This document shows positions 8,927 through 17,852 of a stretch of DNA of 64,000 nt, piece by piece. Both the position numbers and the translations under genes were made by a program. The notes below the pieces were generated by a model. It was given only the letters and a program-made list of their open reading frames with translations, was not told the DNA's origin and searched no databases. The stretch comes from Actinomycetota bacterium (GTDB lineage Bacteria; Actinomycetota; Actinomycetes; Streptosporangiales; Streptosporangiaceae), in NCBI GenBank assembly GCA_019240215.1, contig JAFAYQ010000053.1:1-64000 (forward strand), in the 5' to 3' direction. Numbering within the stretch: the first letter of the stretch is position 1; each line of letters opens with the position of its first letter.

Positions 8927-9048
8927 ATCCACGCCCACCTCTTCATCCCCTTTCATCCCGTCAGCAACAGAAGCACCCTGCGGCGCAGGCGGCAGAAACC
9001 GGCGCCCCGGGGCAGCGACGCGGGCGGTTTGCGCCGTACTCTGACCTG

Positions 9049-9891
9049 ATGGGCATGATGATGGCGGTCGCGTTCGAACGGCACGGGCGTTTGTACTACC
9101 TGGATCCCGGCTCGCACACCCCGTCGATCGGCGACAAGGTGCTCGTGCCTACCGACTCCGGTCCCGAGGTGGCCGAGTGCATGTGGGCGCCCCAGTGGAT
9201 CTCCGATGACATCGGCGGGCTGCCGGTCTGCGCGGGCCTGGCCACCGACGAGGACCTGGAGCGGGACGAGGTCAACCGCCGCCGCCGGGCCGAGTGCCGG
9301 ATCGCCGCCAAGCGGTTCATCCGCACCCACAAGCTGCCGATGAAGGTCACCGCGGTCGACTACGTGGCCGCCACCAACGCCTTCACGATCTACTTCAGCG
9401 CCCCCAGCCGGGTCGACTTCCGCGCCCTGGTCCGCGACCTGGCCGGCCAGCTGCGGGCCCGGGTCGAGCTCCGCCAGATCGGCCCTCGCGACGAGGCCCG
9501 GCTCCAGGGCGGCATCGGCCCGTGCGGCCGCGACCTGTGCTGCGCCACCTTCCTCAAGGACTTCGAGCCGGTCTCGGTGCGGATGGCCAAGGAACAGGAC
9601 CTGCCCGTCAACCCCATGCGCATCGCCGGCGCCTGTGGCCGCCTGATGTGCTGCCTGAAGTACGAGCACCCGCTCTACCAGGACTTCCGCAAGAACGCGC
9701 CCCGCATCGGCGAGTCGGTCGAGACCCCTGAGGGCCCGGGCACGGTCACCGGCCACAACGTCCCCGGCGACAAGGTCGTGGTCAAGCTCTACGCCGACGG
9801 CTCGGCTCACGCCTGCCCGCGAGCCAGCGTGTGCGGCTCCCGCCAGGCCTACGAGGCCACCCACGGCGCGGGGAAGAGCGAGCAGAACTAG
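9049..9891 (+). CDS. ricT: PSP1-domain protein (RicT/YaaT family)
   Basis: 280 residues. The conserved PSP1 domain includes YYLDPG near the start and two cysteine clusters, GPCGRDLCC and GACGRLMCC, that in Bacillus RicT help bind an Fe-S cluster in a complex affecting RNA maturation. The actinobacterial role is not established. In Firmicutes this gene neighbours holB, and here holB lies 7.8 kb upstream with the LacI-TetR-MAA block between them. Several ATGs (9049, 9055, 9058, 9061) are possible starts. The stop overlaps the convergent membrane-protein gene by 4 bases. Confidence 0.88.
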   Translation: MGMMMAVAFERHGRLYYLDPGSHTPSIGDKVLVPTDSGPEVAECMWAPQWISDDIGGLPVCAGLATDEDLERDEVNRRRRAECRIAAKRFIRTHKLPMKVTAVDYVAATNAFTIYFSAPSRVDFRALVRDLAGQLRARVELRQIGPRDEARLQGGIGPCGRDLCCATFLKDFEPVSVRMAKEQDLPVNPMRIAGACGRLMCCLKYEHPLYQDFRKNAPRIGESVETPEGPGTVTGHNVPGDKVVVKLYADGSAHACPRASVCGSRQAYEATHGAGKSEQN

Positions 9892-11483
9892 CCGGCGGAG
9901 GTCCGTTCCGTCTCTACCGAGGCTGCTTCACCGTTCTGGTGGTTCTCCTCAACGCCCGCCCCAGTCATCTCGGTATCCAGTATTCCACGAGGCCGCCACC
10001 CTGAGATACGACTGGCGATCACCGCGCCGCCCAGCACCCCCGCCAGCGGGAGCAGGACCAGGACCGGAAGCTGGTACCGCCAGGAGTACTCGAACACGTC
10101 GGAACCCAGCACGACCCCGAGCGCGGTCACCGTCACCAGCAGCGTGCCCGCCGCCAGCGACTGAAAGTCGCCCCCGGGGCCCTGGGGCCGGGCGTGAGCG
10201 GCGTCCTTCCGGCGCCGGGCGAACCCGAACAGCGAGCCCGCGAACCCGCCCGCGGTCAGCACCGCCAGCAGCGGCCCCGGCGTGTAGCCGCCGTCCAGCT
10301 GGTAGGCCCGCAGGAACGTGGCCAGCGGCTTGATGGTGGTGGGAGCGCCGCCGCCGTAGTGCTGGGCCTGCTCGTCCACGAACTGGAGCGTGACCCCGGG
10401 CGGGTAGACCGGGTACGTGGTCTGGAACTGCCAGCGCGAGATCTCGGTGACCGGGTCGACCCCGTCCCGGGTCAGCGCGAACAGCCGGACCGCGTCCCGC
10501 AGGACCGACGCCGGTATGGCCAGTGGCTGCTGCTTCACGACCTGGGCGATGAAGTTGTTGTAGCCCTGCTGGCGGGTCTGGCCCGCGGGCGGCTTGTAGG
10601 TCTCGTAGGGCCCGCTGGCGAAGTTGACGATCCGGTCGATGCCCAGCGCGACGAACTGCGGGCTCGGGCACAGCGACTTCTCGTAGGCCGGCAGCTTCAG
10701 CGTCGAGCAGTTGGCCGCCACCGCCGCCCGCCCGTAGAGCACGTTGGGGCCGTGACCGGCGAGCGTGAACCCGTTCCCGGTCGCCTGGGAAACCGACATG
10801 TAAACGAGCATCGGCACCGCGCAGCTGACCGCGCCGGCCACCAGGTACCGGAGTCGCCGCCAGCCGCCCCGGGCGATCAGCACCGCGAACAGGGCGACCG
10901 GGATGAACAGCAACTCGCCGATCTGGCGGACGTCGGCCGCCATGCCCAGCACCAATGCGCCGACGATCAGCCGCTTGAGGCTGGGCCGCGGCCGCCACAG
11001 CAGGATCATCAGGCCGCCGAGGATGAACGCCTCGAACACGACGTCCGGCATCAGCGTCTGCTCCATCTGGAGCTGGTAGGCGTCCAGCAGGATCGGGGCC
11101 GCCGCCAGCGCCCCGGCCCAGCGCGGCGCCCCCCGCCGGACCAATACAGCGTAAATGCCCAAGCCCATGGCCAGCCCGAGCACATGCTGGAGGGCGGGGA
11201 CGACGGCCAGGTTGGTCAGGTGCAGGACCGGGGCGATCAGGAACCGGTAGCCCTCCGGGTCGATCCCGCCCGACCCGGTCAGGTACTTGTAGGAGTCGAT
11301 GTAGAACAGCACCGGCCGGTACGCGATCTGGGTGACCACCCGCAGCCCGAGCCCGGCCACCAGCAGGATCACCAGCATCCAGTGCCGCCGCGCCAGGTTC
11401 GCCGCCGACCGCGTGATCCGCGCCCGGCGTCCCGCCGGGACCGCCACGGGCGCGGCGCAGGGCACGCTGGGCTCAGTGATCAT
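9888..11483 (-). CDS. Multi-pass membrane protein, GT-C glycosyltransferase-like (paralogue 1)
   Basis: About 531 residues with ten or more predicted hydrophobic helices. An acidic motif in the first extracytoplasmic loop (YIDSYKYL) after the first helix resembles the loop-1 Asp of GT-C lipid-carrier glycosyltransferases (PMT/ArnT class). Strikingly similar to the product at 50465-51991 (shared RVVTQ.AYRP, LLDAYQLQMEQT.MPDV, ISRWQFQT, PLATFLR.YQL, SWRYQLP) and more distantly to 48426-49907. Substrate unknown. I prefer the ATG at 11483 to a TTG at 11492. An AACAATTGTT palindrome (11488-11497) sits just upstream. Confidence 0.75.
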   Translation of the reverse strand: MITEPSVPCAAPVAVPAGRRARITRSAANLARRHWMLVILLVAGLGLRVVTQIAYRPVLFYIDSYKYLTGSGGIDPEGYRFLIAPVLHLTNLAVVPALQHVLGLAMGLGIYAVLVRRGAPRWAGALAAAPILLDAYQLQMEQTLMPDVVFEAFILGGLMILLWRPRPSLKRLIVGALVLGMAADVRQIGELLFIPVALFAVLIARGGWRRLRYLVAGAVSCAVPMLVYMSVSQATGNGFTLAGHGPNVLYGRAAVAANCSTLKLPAYEKSLCPSPQFVALGIDRIVNFASGPYETYKPPAGQTRQQGYNNFIAQVVKQQPLAIPASVLRDAVRLFALTRDGVDPVTEISRWQFQTTYPVYPPGVTLQFVDEQAQHYGGGAPTTIKPLATFLRAYQLDGGYTPGPLLAVLTAGGFAGSLFGFARRRKDAAHARPQGPGGDFQSLAAGTLLVTVTALGVVLGSDVFEYSWRYQLPVLVLLPLAGVLGGAVIASRISGWRPRGILDTEMTGAGVEENHQNGEAASVETERTSAG

Positions 11484-11676
11484 CGGAAACAATTGTTAAA
11501 AGCCGGACTGATACGGCCATGTGGACAAGCTGAGCGTCAGCCGAGAATCGCAGCAGTTCAGCGTGACCCCGGTCACGGCCCCGGCGCGCCGGCGCCCACG
11601 CAACCGGCTGAGTCGCCCGCGCTGCACGGGGCCGCCCGACCCGGTAAACTTCTCCCGTCGTCGGCTCCGGCGGCAG

Positions 11677-11750
11677 GCCGCCTTAGCTCAGTCGGTTAGA
11701 GCGACGCACTCGTAATGCGTAGGTCATCGGTTCGATTCCGATAGGCGGCT
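11677..11750 (+). tRNA. tRNA-Thr (anticodon CGT)
   Basis: 74 bases. The acceptor arms GCCGCCT and AGGCGGC pair fully, with a T discriminator. The D-arm contains TAGCTCAGTCGGTTAGAG, the anticodon stem ACGCA/TGCGT encloses loop CTCGTAA (anticodon CGT, reading ACG), and the T-arm is ATCGG-TTCGATT-CCGAT. CCA is not encoded. The 3' half is the left attachment site of the integrative element and stays functional after integration. Confidence 0.95.
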
Positions 11751-11751
11751 C
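11709..11751 (+). repeat. attL: left 43-bp direct repeat (tRNA-Thr 3' half)
   Basis: Matches 21916-21958 at 42 of 43 positions; the single difference is G11717 against A21924. The identical stretch is 34 bases (11718-11751), so crossover most likely falls there. Confidence 0.93.
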
Positions 11752-11758
11752 TCAGCTC

Positions 11759-11792
11759 AGAGGCCTCTTCCGATCTTGGAAGGGGCTCTTTT
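11759..11792 (+). terminator. Hairpin terminator after tRNA-Thr
   Basis: A stem formed by AGAGGCCTCTTCC and GGAAGGGGCTCT (G-T wobbles and one bulged G) around loop GATCTT, followed by TTTT (11789-11792). It ends tRNA transcription and may also insulate the minus-strand integrase operon that converges on it. Confidence 0.65.
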
Positions 11793-11815
11793 GCTAACGC
11801 CCTTGCTAACAACGG
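11793..11815 (+). repeat. Candidate integrase arm site, left
   Basis: Contains two GCTAAC units (GCTAAC-N5-T-GCTAAC) ending AACGG. It matches 21802-21824 at 20 of 23 positions in the same orientation. It lies 42 bases inside attL, where tyrosine recombinases often bind arm sites. Confidence 0.5.
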
Positions 11816-11853
11816 CTCGCCGTGACACTCGGGTTGACACCCCAGAACGGCAG

Positions 11854-13086
11854 TCACGCGGCCTTGACGGCTTCGGCGAAGATGTCCGCGGCGGCGGTCT
11901 CGGCGGTGCGGATGACGTGGGCGTAGACCCGGAGGGTGATGGCTGGGTCCGCGTGGCCGAGCCTCGCCGCGACCACGTGGACCGGGACGCCGGACAGCAA
12001 CAGGGTCGTGGCGTGGATGTGCCGCAGGTCGTGCAGCCGGGCGTGCGGCAGCGGGTGTTTCGGCCGAGGACCTTCGTCCGGCTGATTGTGGGCGGCGATG
12101 AGCTTGGTCATCAGCGAGGTCACGGTGTCGGGGTAGATGGGTTCGCCCCAGCCGGTCGTGAACACGTAGCCGTCTTTGACGCCGCGCCAGGAGTCGCCTG
12201 CGTGCAACTGGTCGGCGGCCTGGTCGACTCGGTGCTGCCGCAGCACGGCGGCGGTCTCTTCGTCGATGGCGACCACCCGGGCCCGGCCACTCTTGGTCGT
12301 CCCATTGACTCCTTCGCCACCGATCACGGCGGTGGAGCCGGTGATGGTGACCTTTTTGCCGTCGAGGTCGACGTCGGTCCAGCGGAGGTTGAGCAGTTCG
12401 CCGCGTCGGGCTCCGGTGTAGGCGGCGACGTGGAAGAACGCGAACAGCCGGTGTTGCCGGGCCGTGGCCAGGAACGCCCGGAGCTGGGCGACGGTCCAGA
12501 CCGTGCCCGCCTCGGGAGCCTGGGCGCGGGGCCGCTTGGCCCGCTCGACCGGGTTGCTGGTGATGATCTCGTCCACGATCACCGCGTCCCGGAATGCCTT
12601 GCGGAGTACGGCGTGCAGGTGGGTCACGGTGGCTACGGCCAGCGGCTGACCGTCGCGGCCACCACCGGTCAGCAGGTCGCGGTAGAGCTTAGTGATCGTG
12701 GACGGCCGGACGGCCTGGACCTGCAGGTGGCCGATGCGCGGCGTGACGTACAGCCGCAGGCAGGCCCGGTAGTCCTGCAGGGTCCGCGGCTTGATCTCCA
12801 TCGCGTGCGAGTCGATCCAGTCATCGAGGTAGGTGGTGACGGTGATCCGGTTGCGGTCGACGTACTCGCCGCGCCGGGCCTTGACCCGGCTCTCATCGCG
12901 GGCGGCCTTGGCCGCTTCCTCGGTGGCGAAGCCGCCCACCCAGCGTGGCTTGCTGACGCCCGTGGCCGGGTCCTTGACGCGGATCACATACGACCAGGTG
13001 CTTCCGCGCTTCATGACGCCCTGTCGAAGCCTCGGTGTGTCCTTGGTCGTGGCCTTGCGGCGGCCGGGTTGCTTGGTGTCGGTCAT
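11854..13086 (-). CDS. int: Tyrosine-recombinase integrase
   Basis: 410 residues. The N-terminal part includes an Arm-binding/AP2-like region (KRGSTWSYVIRVKDPATG) and a SAM-like core-binding domain. Catalytic residues are visible in TGARRGELLNLRW (Arg I), HDLRHIHATTLL (His-X-X-Arg) and LGHADPAITLRVYAHV (final His and Tyr nucleophile). It lies next to attL, as usual for AICEs. Its ATG overlaps the xis stop (ATGA), so the two are co-translated. Confidence 0.94.
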   Translation of the reverse strand: MTDTKQPGRRKATTKDTPRLRQGVMKRGSTWSYVIRVKDPATGVSKPRWVGGFATEEAAKAARDESRVKARRGEYVDRNRITVTTYLDDWIDSHAMEIKPRTLQDYRACLRLYVTPRIGHLQVQAVRPSTITKLYRDLLTGGGRDGQPLAVATVTHLHAVLRKAFRDAVIVDEIITSNPVERAKRPRAQAPEAGTVWTVAQLRAFLATARQHRLFAFFHVAAYTGARRGELLNLRWTDVDLDGKKVTITGSTAVIGGEGVNGTTKSGRARVVAIDEETAAVLRQHRVDQAADQLHAGDSWRGVKDGYVFTTGWGEPIYPDTVTSLMTKLIAAHNQPDEGPRPKHPLPHARLHDLRHIHATTLLLSGVPVHVVAARLGHADPAITLRVYAHVIRTAETAAADIFAEAVKAA

Positions 13087-13271
13087 CAGGCGGCGGTTCT
13101 TTCGGCGAGGAGCCTGGAGACGTACTCCTCCCAGGCGGTGAGCGGGATTCGGCGTGAGCCGTCGATACGGATGGAGGCGACGTCGCCGCTGGCCAGCAGC
13201 TCGTAGAGCTTGCTGCGGGAGATGGCCAGCGCCTCGGCGGCCTCGGGGACGGTCAGCACGAGCCTGGGCAC
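13086..13271 (-). CDS. xis: Excisionase / helix-turn-helix DNA-binding protein
   Basis: 61 residues starting at a GTG. It matches the MerR-like excisionase type (LTVPEAAEALAISRSKLYEL, then GSRRIPLTAWEEYVSRLL). It binds DNA and directs excision together with Int. It overlaps the rep 3' end by 19 bases and int by 3 bases. Confidence 0.87.
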   Translation of the reverse strand: MPRLVLTVPEAAEALAISRSKLYELLASGDVASIRIDGSRRIPLTAWEEYVSRLLAERTAA

Positions 13272-14590
13272 GGTGCACCTCCCGGGGGCGAAGCTGACGA
13301 GGAGACGGAGGCTGCAGCGAGCAGGGCCGCGACGGACGGCAGGTCGCCGCGACCGGAGTAGTGCCAGTCCGCCAGGACGAGCGTGGTGTCGTTGGCAGTA
13401 GGGAGGAGACCGGCCGCGATGGCCCGTTCGCGCTGGTAGGCGGTGCGGTCGGCGCGCAGCGAACCGAGGGTGATCGAGTAGGCGCGGCTCTTGGTGGAGA
13501 AGTGGCTGCGGAAACCAAGCATGTGCGCCCAGGCGGACAGGCGTAGCTCGGTGAACTGGGGGAGCCTGCCGAGCCGCAGGCATGCGGCGATGTGGCGGCG
13601 GGCGTGGTCCCGGACCGGCAGCTCGTCCATGCGGTCGGCGGGTGTAACGCGGCGGTCGAGGGTACCGGTGCACTCGGCGGCCTTGGTGGCGTACTTGGCA
13701 ACGTAACCAGCGACCTTGGTGTCGCTCAGTTCCCCGGTCGGCGTGACCGGACGGGTGTCGAGCTGGCTGCCCCAGGTGAGCGACCGGGAGGGGACACGGG
13801 GCGCAGTGGGAGTCTGCACGCGGACAGCGCGGGCAGCCTGGCCGATGGCGTCGGTCAGCAGGCCGATTGTGACCCAGGCTAGCGGCGTGCTCGCTGGTCC
13901 GGCGGGGCCGTCGAGCCGGACAATGGCGTGGAAGTGGACGACGCCGCGCCGCTGATACTCGGCCACCTTGGCGTAGGACAGCCGGACCCGGGCGGCGAAC
14001 GCCTTGCTGGTCAGACCGGCCTGGCGGGCCAGCGTGCGGCGGAGCGTGATGGTGAACCGGCGCCACAGCTCGGGGGCGTAGGCGTTGAACAGGACAGAGC
14101 CGGTGTAGTCGTAGCACTCAGGGCACAGCGGTTCCCCGAGCCGGTCGTCGTCGCGGACGTGTTGTTCGTTGCAGGACAGGCGTACACCGTGCCGGCAGGT
14201 GCGGCCATTTCGGCGCGGACGGCAGGCCAGTACCCGGTCGCCCCGGATGCGCCGGGCGTGGACGGCCCCGAACGACGGCGCGGTGAGGGTGACGAATACG
14301 CATGGGTGCTGAGCGACCTCGGCGGGGACGCCCTTCCCGCCGGTTAGCCCGGCCCGGATGAGCTGGTAGGTGTCGGCCCGGTAGACCTCGGCGCAAGGCG
14401 CGCAGCGGGAGGCACGGCGCGTCTTGCAGGCGACCGGCAGGAGCCCGCCAGGCTCGCGCACGGTCGTGTAGCGGTGGATCAGCTCGCCGGTGGACCCGTC
14501 GACGTGATCGACGCGGCCACGCAGCAGCACTGGTTGCAGGCAGCCACCGGCGTGCCGGATCGTGCCTGCCGGAGTGGGGACGGTGGGCAA
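13253..14590 (-). CDS. repSA: RepSA-type replication initiator of the integrative element
   Basis: About 445 residues from a TTG at 14590, which has GAGAGGAG 8 bases upstream; the frame stays open to a GTG at 14698 as an alternative start. The product has Cys-pair motifs (CAPCAEVY, CPECYDY) and a rolling-circle-like HUH pair in RGVVHFHAIVRLDG, with YVAKYATKAAE downstream as in the RepSA/pSAM2 family. It drives replication of the excised circle. It is transcribed with xis and int, and a palindrome probably bound by the XRE regulator lies upstream at 14842-14858. Confidence 0.86.
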   Translation of the reverse strand: MPTVPTPAGTIRHAGGCLQPVLLRGRVDHVDGSTGELIHRYTTVREPGGLLPVACKTRRASRCAPCAEVYRADTYQLIRAGLTGGKGVPAEVAQHPCVFVTLTAPSFGAVHARRIRGDRVLACRPRRNGRTCRHGVRLSCNEQHVRDDDRLGEPLCPECYDYTGSVLFNAYAPELWRRFTITLRRTLARQAGLTSKAFAARVRLSYAKVAEYQRRGVVHFHAIVRLDGPAGPASTPLAWVTIGLLTDAIGQAARAVRVQTPTAPRVPSRSLTWGSQLDTRPVTPTGELSDTKVAGYVAKYATKAAECTGTLDRRVTPADRMDELPVRDHARRHIAACLRLGRLPQFTELRLSAWAHMLGFRSHFSTKSRAYSITLGSLRADRTAYQRERAIAAGLLPTANDTTLVLADWHYSGRGDLPSVAALLAAASVSSSASPPGGAPCPGSC

Positions 14591-14841
14591 AGGTGGTACT
14601 CCTCTCGTCGTGCCCTTGCGGGCGATGGGACGAGCGGAGGCAGATCGCAGCCAGATTGGGTTGGTCGGGACGCGTGGATCAGCGGTGCTGTGCCGCACGG
14701 GAGCCTGGCTCGGATTGCCTGCCGCTCAGGGCTTCATGGTTGGCTGGTGCACCGTGGCCCGGGGCGTCCGGTGGCTTACCGGCCCGGCATCTGCACGGTC
14801 ATCCCTCGATGAGGGGAGGCTTGATGGCCTCGATGTATGAC

Positions 14842-14858
14842 ACGTACCCAAAGTACGT
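14842..14858. promoter_or_regulatory. Candidate XRE operator in front of rep-xis-int
   Basis: ACGTACCCAAAGTACGT, with 6-base perfect arms ACGTAC/GTACGT. It has the same form, ACGTACY-N3-AGTACGT, as 16465-16481, and both copies adjoin a GTGGCCAATA sequence. It lies upstream of rep and 27 bases beyond the XRE stop. Confidence 0.6.
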
Positions 14859-14884
14859 GGCCAATAAAAGCGATATTAGCTCAA

Positions 14885-16093
14885 TTATCCATTGCCGAGG
14901 CGTTCCGCCAGCCCGCGTAGCTCTCGGCCGGGTGGGTCCTGCATTGTGAGCAGGTCAGAGACAAGCTGCCGGGTCAGGTTGTGCCCTCGTATCAGTTCGG
15001 GCGCGATGCCTTCGGCTTGGACCAGTGTGGCGACCGCTTCGCCGACCTGTCGCCGCTGAGTGTGAGCGCGCGCCACGTCGAGCAGGGTCCGGCCCTGCCG
15101 TTCGGCGGATAGCCGGGTCATGTTCACGTTGGCGGCGGCGCGTAGCGCCCGGCCCGCGTCGCCCAGGTCGACCGCGACCGAGATCTCGTACAGGCGCACG
15201 TTGGTCGGCCCGAATTCCGTATTGAACTCGTTGCGGTGGTCCCCGAGCCGGTCAGCGACCTGCCGCGCTTGGTCAAGTTCGCTGTAGGCGGTGTCAGCGT
15301 TATTGACCCGGGCCGCGATGACGGCCCGCTGCAAGGTGAGGCCACCCAGAAGGGACATGGCCTGAGAGTCGCCCTCATCAGCTCTGCGTCGCAGCGCGGC
15401 GGCTGCGGTGCGGGCGGTTTCCTCGGCCTGGTCGTAGTGGTGGGCGGCGATGAACACGAACACCAGCCGGAACGCGCCCGCGGCGACGAGCATTGGATTG
15501 TCGGCGCGTTCAGCGGCAGCCATGGCTCGGTCGGCGGCGATCCAGGCTGCGTCGGTTTCACCGATCTTGGATAGGGCCGCCGAGCACGCTTGATACGTGG
15601 TGGCCAGCAGCTCGAAGGCGTCGGCTCGCTGGTCGTCCGGTACGGTCCGGGCGGCAGTCTCCAGATCAGGCACCAGGCCGCCCAGCAGCTCCGTCAATTC
15701 GGCGTAGCGCCCGCCGTGCGTCAGCTCCCACGCCTTGCGGGTCCTGGTGCGGAGCGTACTCACGGCAGGCGCTCGCGGGCCGTCGAGCATGGCCTGCAGA
15801 GCGTGGGCGCCGGACAGCACCAGCCGCAGGCCGCTCGCGCCCGGAGCTTCCTCGGTCACTGCGGCGACGACTGGTGCCTCGGCGGCCAGTTCGGCGAGTG
15901 GGATGTCGAGTGCGGTGGCCACAGTCTCCAGCACCGACATGCGGTCAACCTTGCGGACGCCCCGCTCGACCTGCGACACCCAGGCCACTGACCGGTCGAT
16001 CATCCGGGCCAGTTCCGGCTGGGACAGCCCTCGCCGTCGTCGTTCGGCGGCGATCCGTCGTCCCAGCGCTTTCTGGTAGTCCGGGCTCGTCAC
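14885..16093 (-). CDS. XRE-family regulator with TPR-like C-terminal domain
   Basis: 402 residues. The N-terminal Cro/CI helix-turn-helix (RGLSQPELARMIDRSVAWVS, about residues 20-39) is followed by EVERGVRKVDR-type contact residues, then a long helical tetratricopeptide-like region rich in Ala and Arg. This architecture is common in actinobacterial regulators of mobile elements and development. It probably represses its own operon and rep-xis-int through the two shared palindromes at 14842 and 16465. Its ATG overlaps the ABM gene stop by 4 bases. Confidence 0.87.
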   Translation of the reverse strand: MTSPDYQKALGRRIAAERRRRGLSQPELARMIDRSVAWVSQVERGVRKVDRMSVLETVATALDIPLAELAAEAPVVAAVTEEAPGASGLRLVLSGAHALQAMLDGPRAPAVSTLRTRTRKAWELTHGGRYAELTELLGGLVPDLETAARTVPDDQRADAFELLATTYQACSAALSKIGETDAAWIAADRAMAAAERADNPMLVAAGAFRLVFVFIAAHHYDQAEETARTAAAALRRRADEGDSQAMSLLGGLTLQRAVIAARVNNADTAYSELDQARQVADRLGDHRNEFNTEFGPTNVRLYEISVAVDLGDAGRALRAAANVNMTRLSAERQGRTLLDVARAHTQRRQVGEAVATLVQAEGIAPELIRGHNLTRQLVSDLLTMQDPPGRELRGLAERLGNG

Positions 16094-16398
16094 CCGTTGG
16101 TGCCCTTACCGGTCTGCAGGGTCAGCCAGTCGACCTCGGTGCTCGCGAGGTACTGATCCCGCTGGTCCAGGTAGCGGCGGGTGGCCGGGGATGCCTCATG
16201 GGCTTCGAAAGCGGCCCGGTCCCGGTACAGCTCGTAGAAGATCCGCTGCAACGGCTGCCCCTCGACCGTGTGCGTGGCATAGACGAGTGTTCCCGGCTCG
16301 TTGGCCTGGATGGCCTCCACGGTCTCGGCCACCAGCCGGTCGTAGGCTTCGGCGCTGGCCTGGTCCTTGCAGGTGAAGCGCACGCACAGACCGAACAT
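16090..16398 (-). CDS. Antibiotic-biosynthesis-monooxygenase (ABM) fold protein, element copy
   Basis: 102 residues, ferredoxin-like ABM/dimeric alpha-beta barrel protein (MFGLCVRFTCKDQASAEAYD, ELYRDRAAFEAHEAS). The start is fixed by GGAGGAGA upstream of the ATG. The product matches the 102-residue protein encoded at 40051-40359 at about 83 of 102 positions by eye, so one is a recent paralogue of the other. It is first in the XRE operon. Function unknown; such proteins may be quinol-type monooxygenases or stress-response small-molecule binders. Confidence 0.82.
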   Translation of the reverse strand: MFGLCVRFTCKDQASAEAYDRLVAETVEAIQANEPGTLVYATHTVEGQPLQRIFYELYRDRAAFEAHEASPATRRYLDQRDQYLASTEVDWLTLQTGKGTNG

Positions 16399-16464
16399 CA
16401 GTCTCCTCCAAGTGATCTCACGCCATGCTCGCACCAAATATCCGTGGCCAATACATCGAGTAAC

Positions 16465-16481
16465 ACGTACTTATAGTACGT
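16465..16481. promoter_or_regulatory. Candidate XRE operator in front of the ABM-XRE operon
   Basis: ACGTACTTATAGTACGT is a perfect palindrome with 7-base arms around TAT. It lies 67 bases upstream of the ABM start and 64 bases upstream of the divergent ATPase gene, so it could control both. Confidence 0.62.
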
Positions 16482-16544
16482 CTAAGAAATTAAGAGTACG
16501 CTCGTGTCCGGCAAAGACCGTGACCACGCGCTCAGCGAGGATCC

Positions 16545-16952
16545 ATGCACACGTCAGCAGCCCGAGCACTCGCCCTCCGCACCGATGGCGTCACCTACCC
16601 CGGCAGCGTCGAGCACGCCAGCACGGTCCGAGCCGACCTGCGCGCCTTACTGCGCGACTGCCCCGTTGCCGATGACGTGATCCTCTGCGCCTCCGAGTTG
16701 GCCGCCAACGCCGCCCGGCACAGCGACTCGCGTTTCTCTGGCGGTACCTTCATCGTCCGAGTAACGGTCAGCCCCGGCCACCGCGCCATCCGCGTCGAAG
16801 TCGAAGACCAGGGTGGTCCCTGGATAGGTGCCCCAGATGAGTCGACCGGTCACCACGGCCTGGACATCCTCCGCACCCTCGCCAAAGAGTGGGGCATCGA
16901 CGGTGACCACGCGGCCCGCACCGTCTGGGCCCGCTTCGATTGGTCCGAGTAG
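16545..16952 (+). CDS. RsbW-like ATP-binding (HATPase) regulatory protein
   Basis: 135 residues with the GHKL ATPase pattern: N-box AANAARHSDSR, the VEVEDQGGPW (G1-like) segment, and STGHHGLDILRTLA (G2-like). Such small stand-alone ATPases act as anti-sigma factors or serine kinases in actinobacteria; here it sits on an integrative element and the target is unknown. It is divergent from the ABM-XRE operon and shares the intergenic palindrome. Confidence 0.8.
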   Translation: MHTSAARALALRTDGVTYPGSVEHASTVRADLRALLRDCPVADDVILCASELAANAARHSDSRFSGGTFIVRVTVSPGHRAIRVEVEDQGGPWIGAPDESTGHHGLDILRTLAKEWGIDGDHAARTVWARFDWSE

Positions 16953-17852
16953 CCGCTGCTGACGCAGCCAACGGCCAGGATGTCGTAGCTGTGAGGATTT
17001 TCTTCACGAACATCAAGGGCGCACCTGCGGCGCGCCGGGCCTGACGGCCTGGACGTGGAGCACGAGAGGCGGGCGCGCTGATCGCGGGGGAGATGAGCGG
17101 CCAGAGTGGCCCGCCGTGGGTGGCCGGGGTCAAGGCGGGCGGTGCACCGTTGGCGGGGCGGCAGCTTTCGTCGCGCCCTTCGGGCGGAAGCCCTGCGGCG
17201 CGCCGAGCTGCCGCGCCCGGTGGCCCCGGGTGACCGGCCGCGTGCGGTGCCCGCCGTATCACTCCGCCGCCGCGCCCGTCCGTGAGGACCAGGCCGTCAG
17301 GCACGCGCCAGATGCGACGTCACCGGAGAAGCGTCGCAGTGGCGGGGGCGGAACGCCGCGCATTGTCCGGGCTGGCCCCTCCAACCTCAACAGTGCTTCG
17401 CATCCCGCAAGCGTGACGCGCCTGCGGCGCGCTGTTGACCTCGGAGCCTCTGCCAGCCCAGCGGACCTGACGGCAAGGGCCAGGCCAAAGGCCCGGCCCG
17501 ACAGGCACGCCGCGAACCTTGCAGTTTAATAGTGAACTTGTTCATGGCGTTGCCGGCTTGGCAACGAGACTTCGAACTTAGTACTTGTCGCCACGCCACC
17601 TGCTACCACTAACACACAGAGTTAAAGTCCGGGAGCCTCGACAACGTTGCCGCCGTTTGGGATAATTTCTGACAGGGTCTAGCCTGCGAATAAGGACATC
17701 CGCCGAAGCTGAATTAGCGTGTTATGCAGGTGGAGTTTAGTGGACAGGCATAGGCGGCAGAAGGTGTTGGACTAATATGGCCACTCTGGTTCATCGTTAG
17801 AGGCGGGCGGAGCAACCATCACTTCATTGATTCAGCGAGAGGATCGTGAGCC
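16953..17852. other. 900-base stretch without a convincing gene
   Basis: Very GC-rich to about 17520, then abruptly AT-richer up to the cargo operon. It holds three copies of the 12-mer CCTGCGGCGCGC (17024, 17192, 17421) on the plus strand and several short GC-rich inverted repeats. Reading frames across it have poor codon bias and no domain I recognise. The AT-rich part (17540-17850) must carry the promoter of the cargo operon. It could also hold the element's replication origin; that is speculation. Confidence 0.5.
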
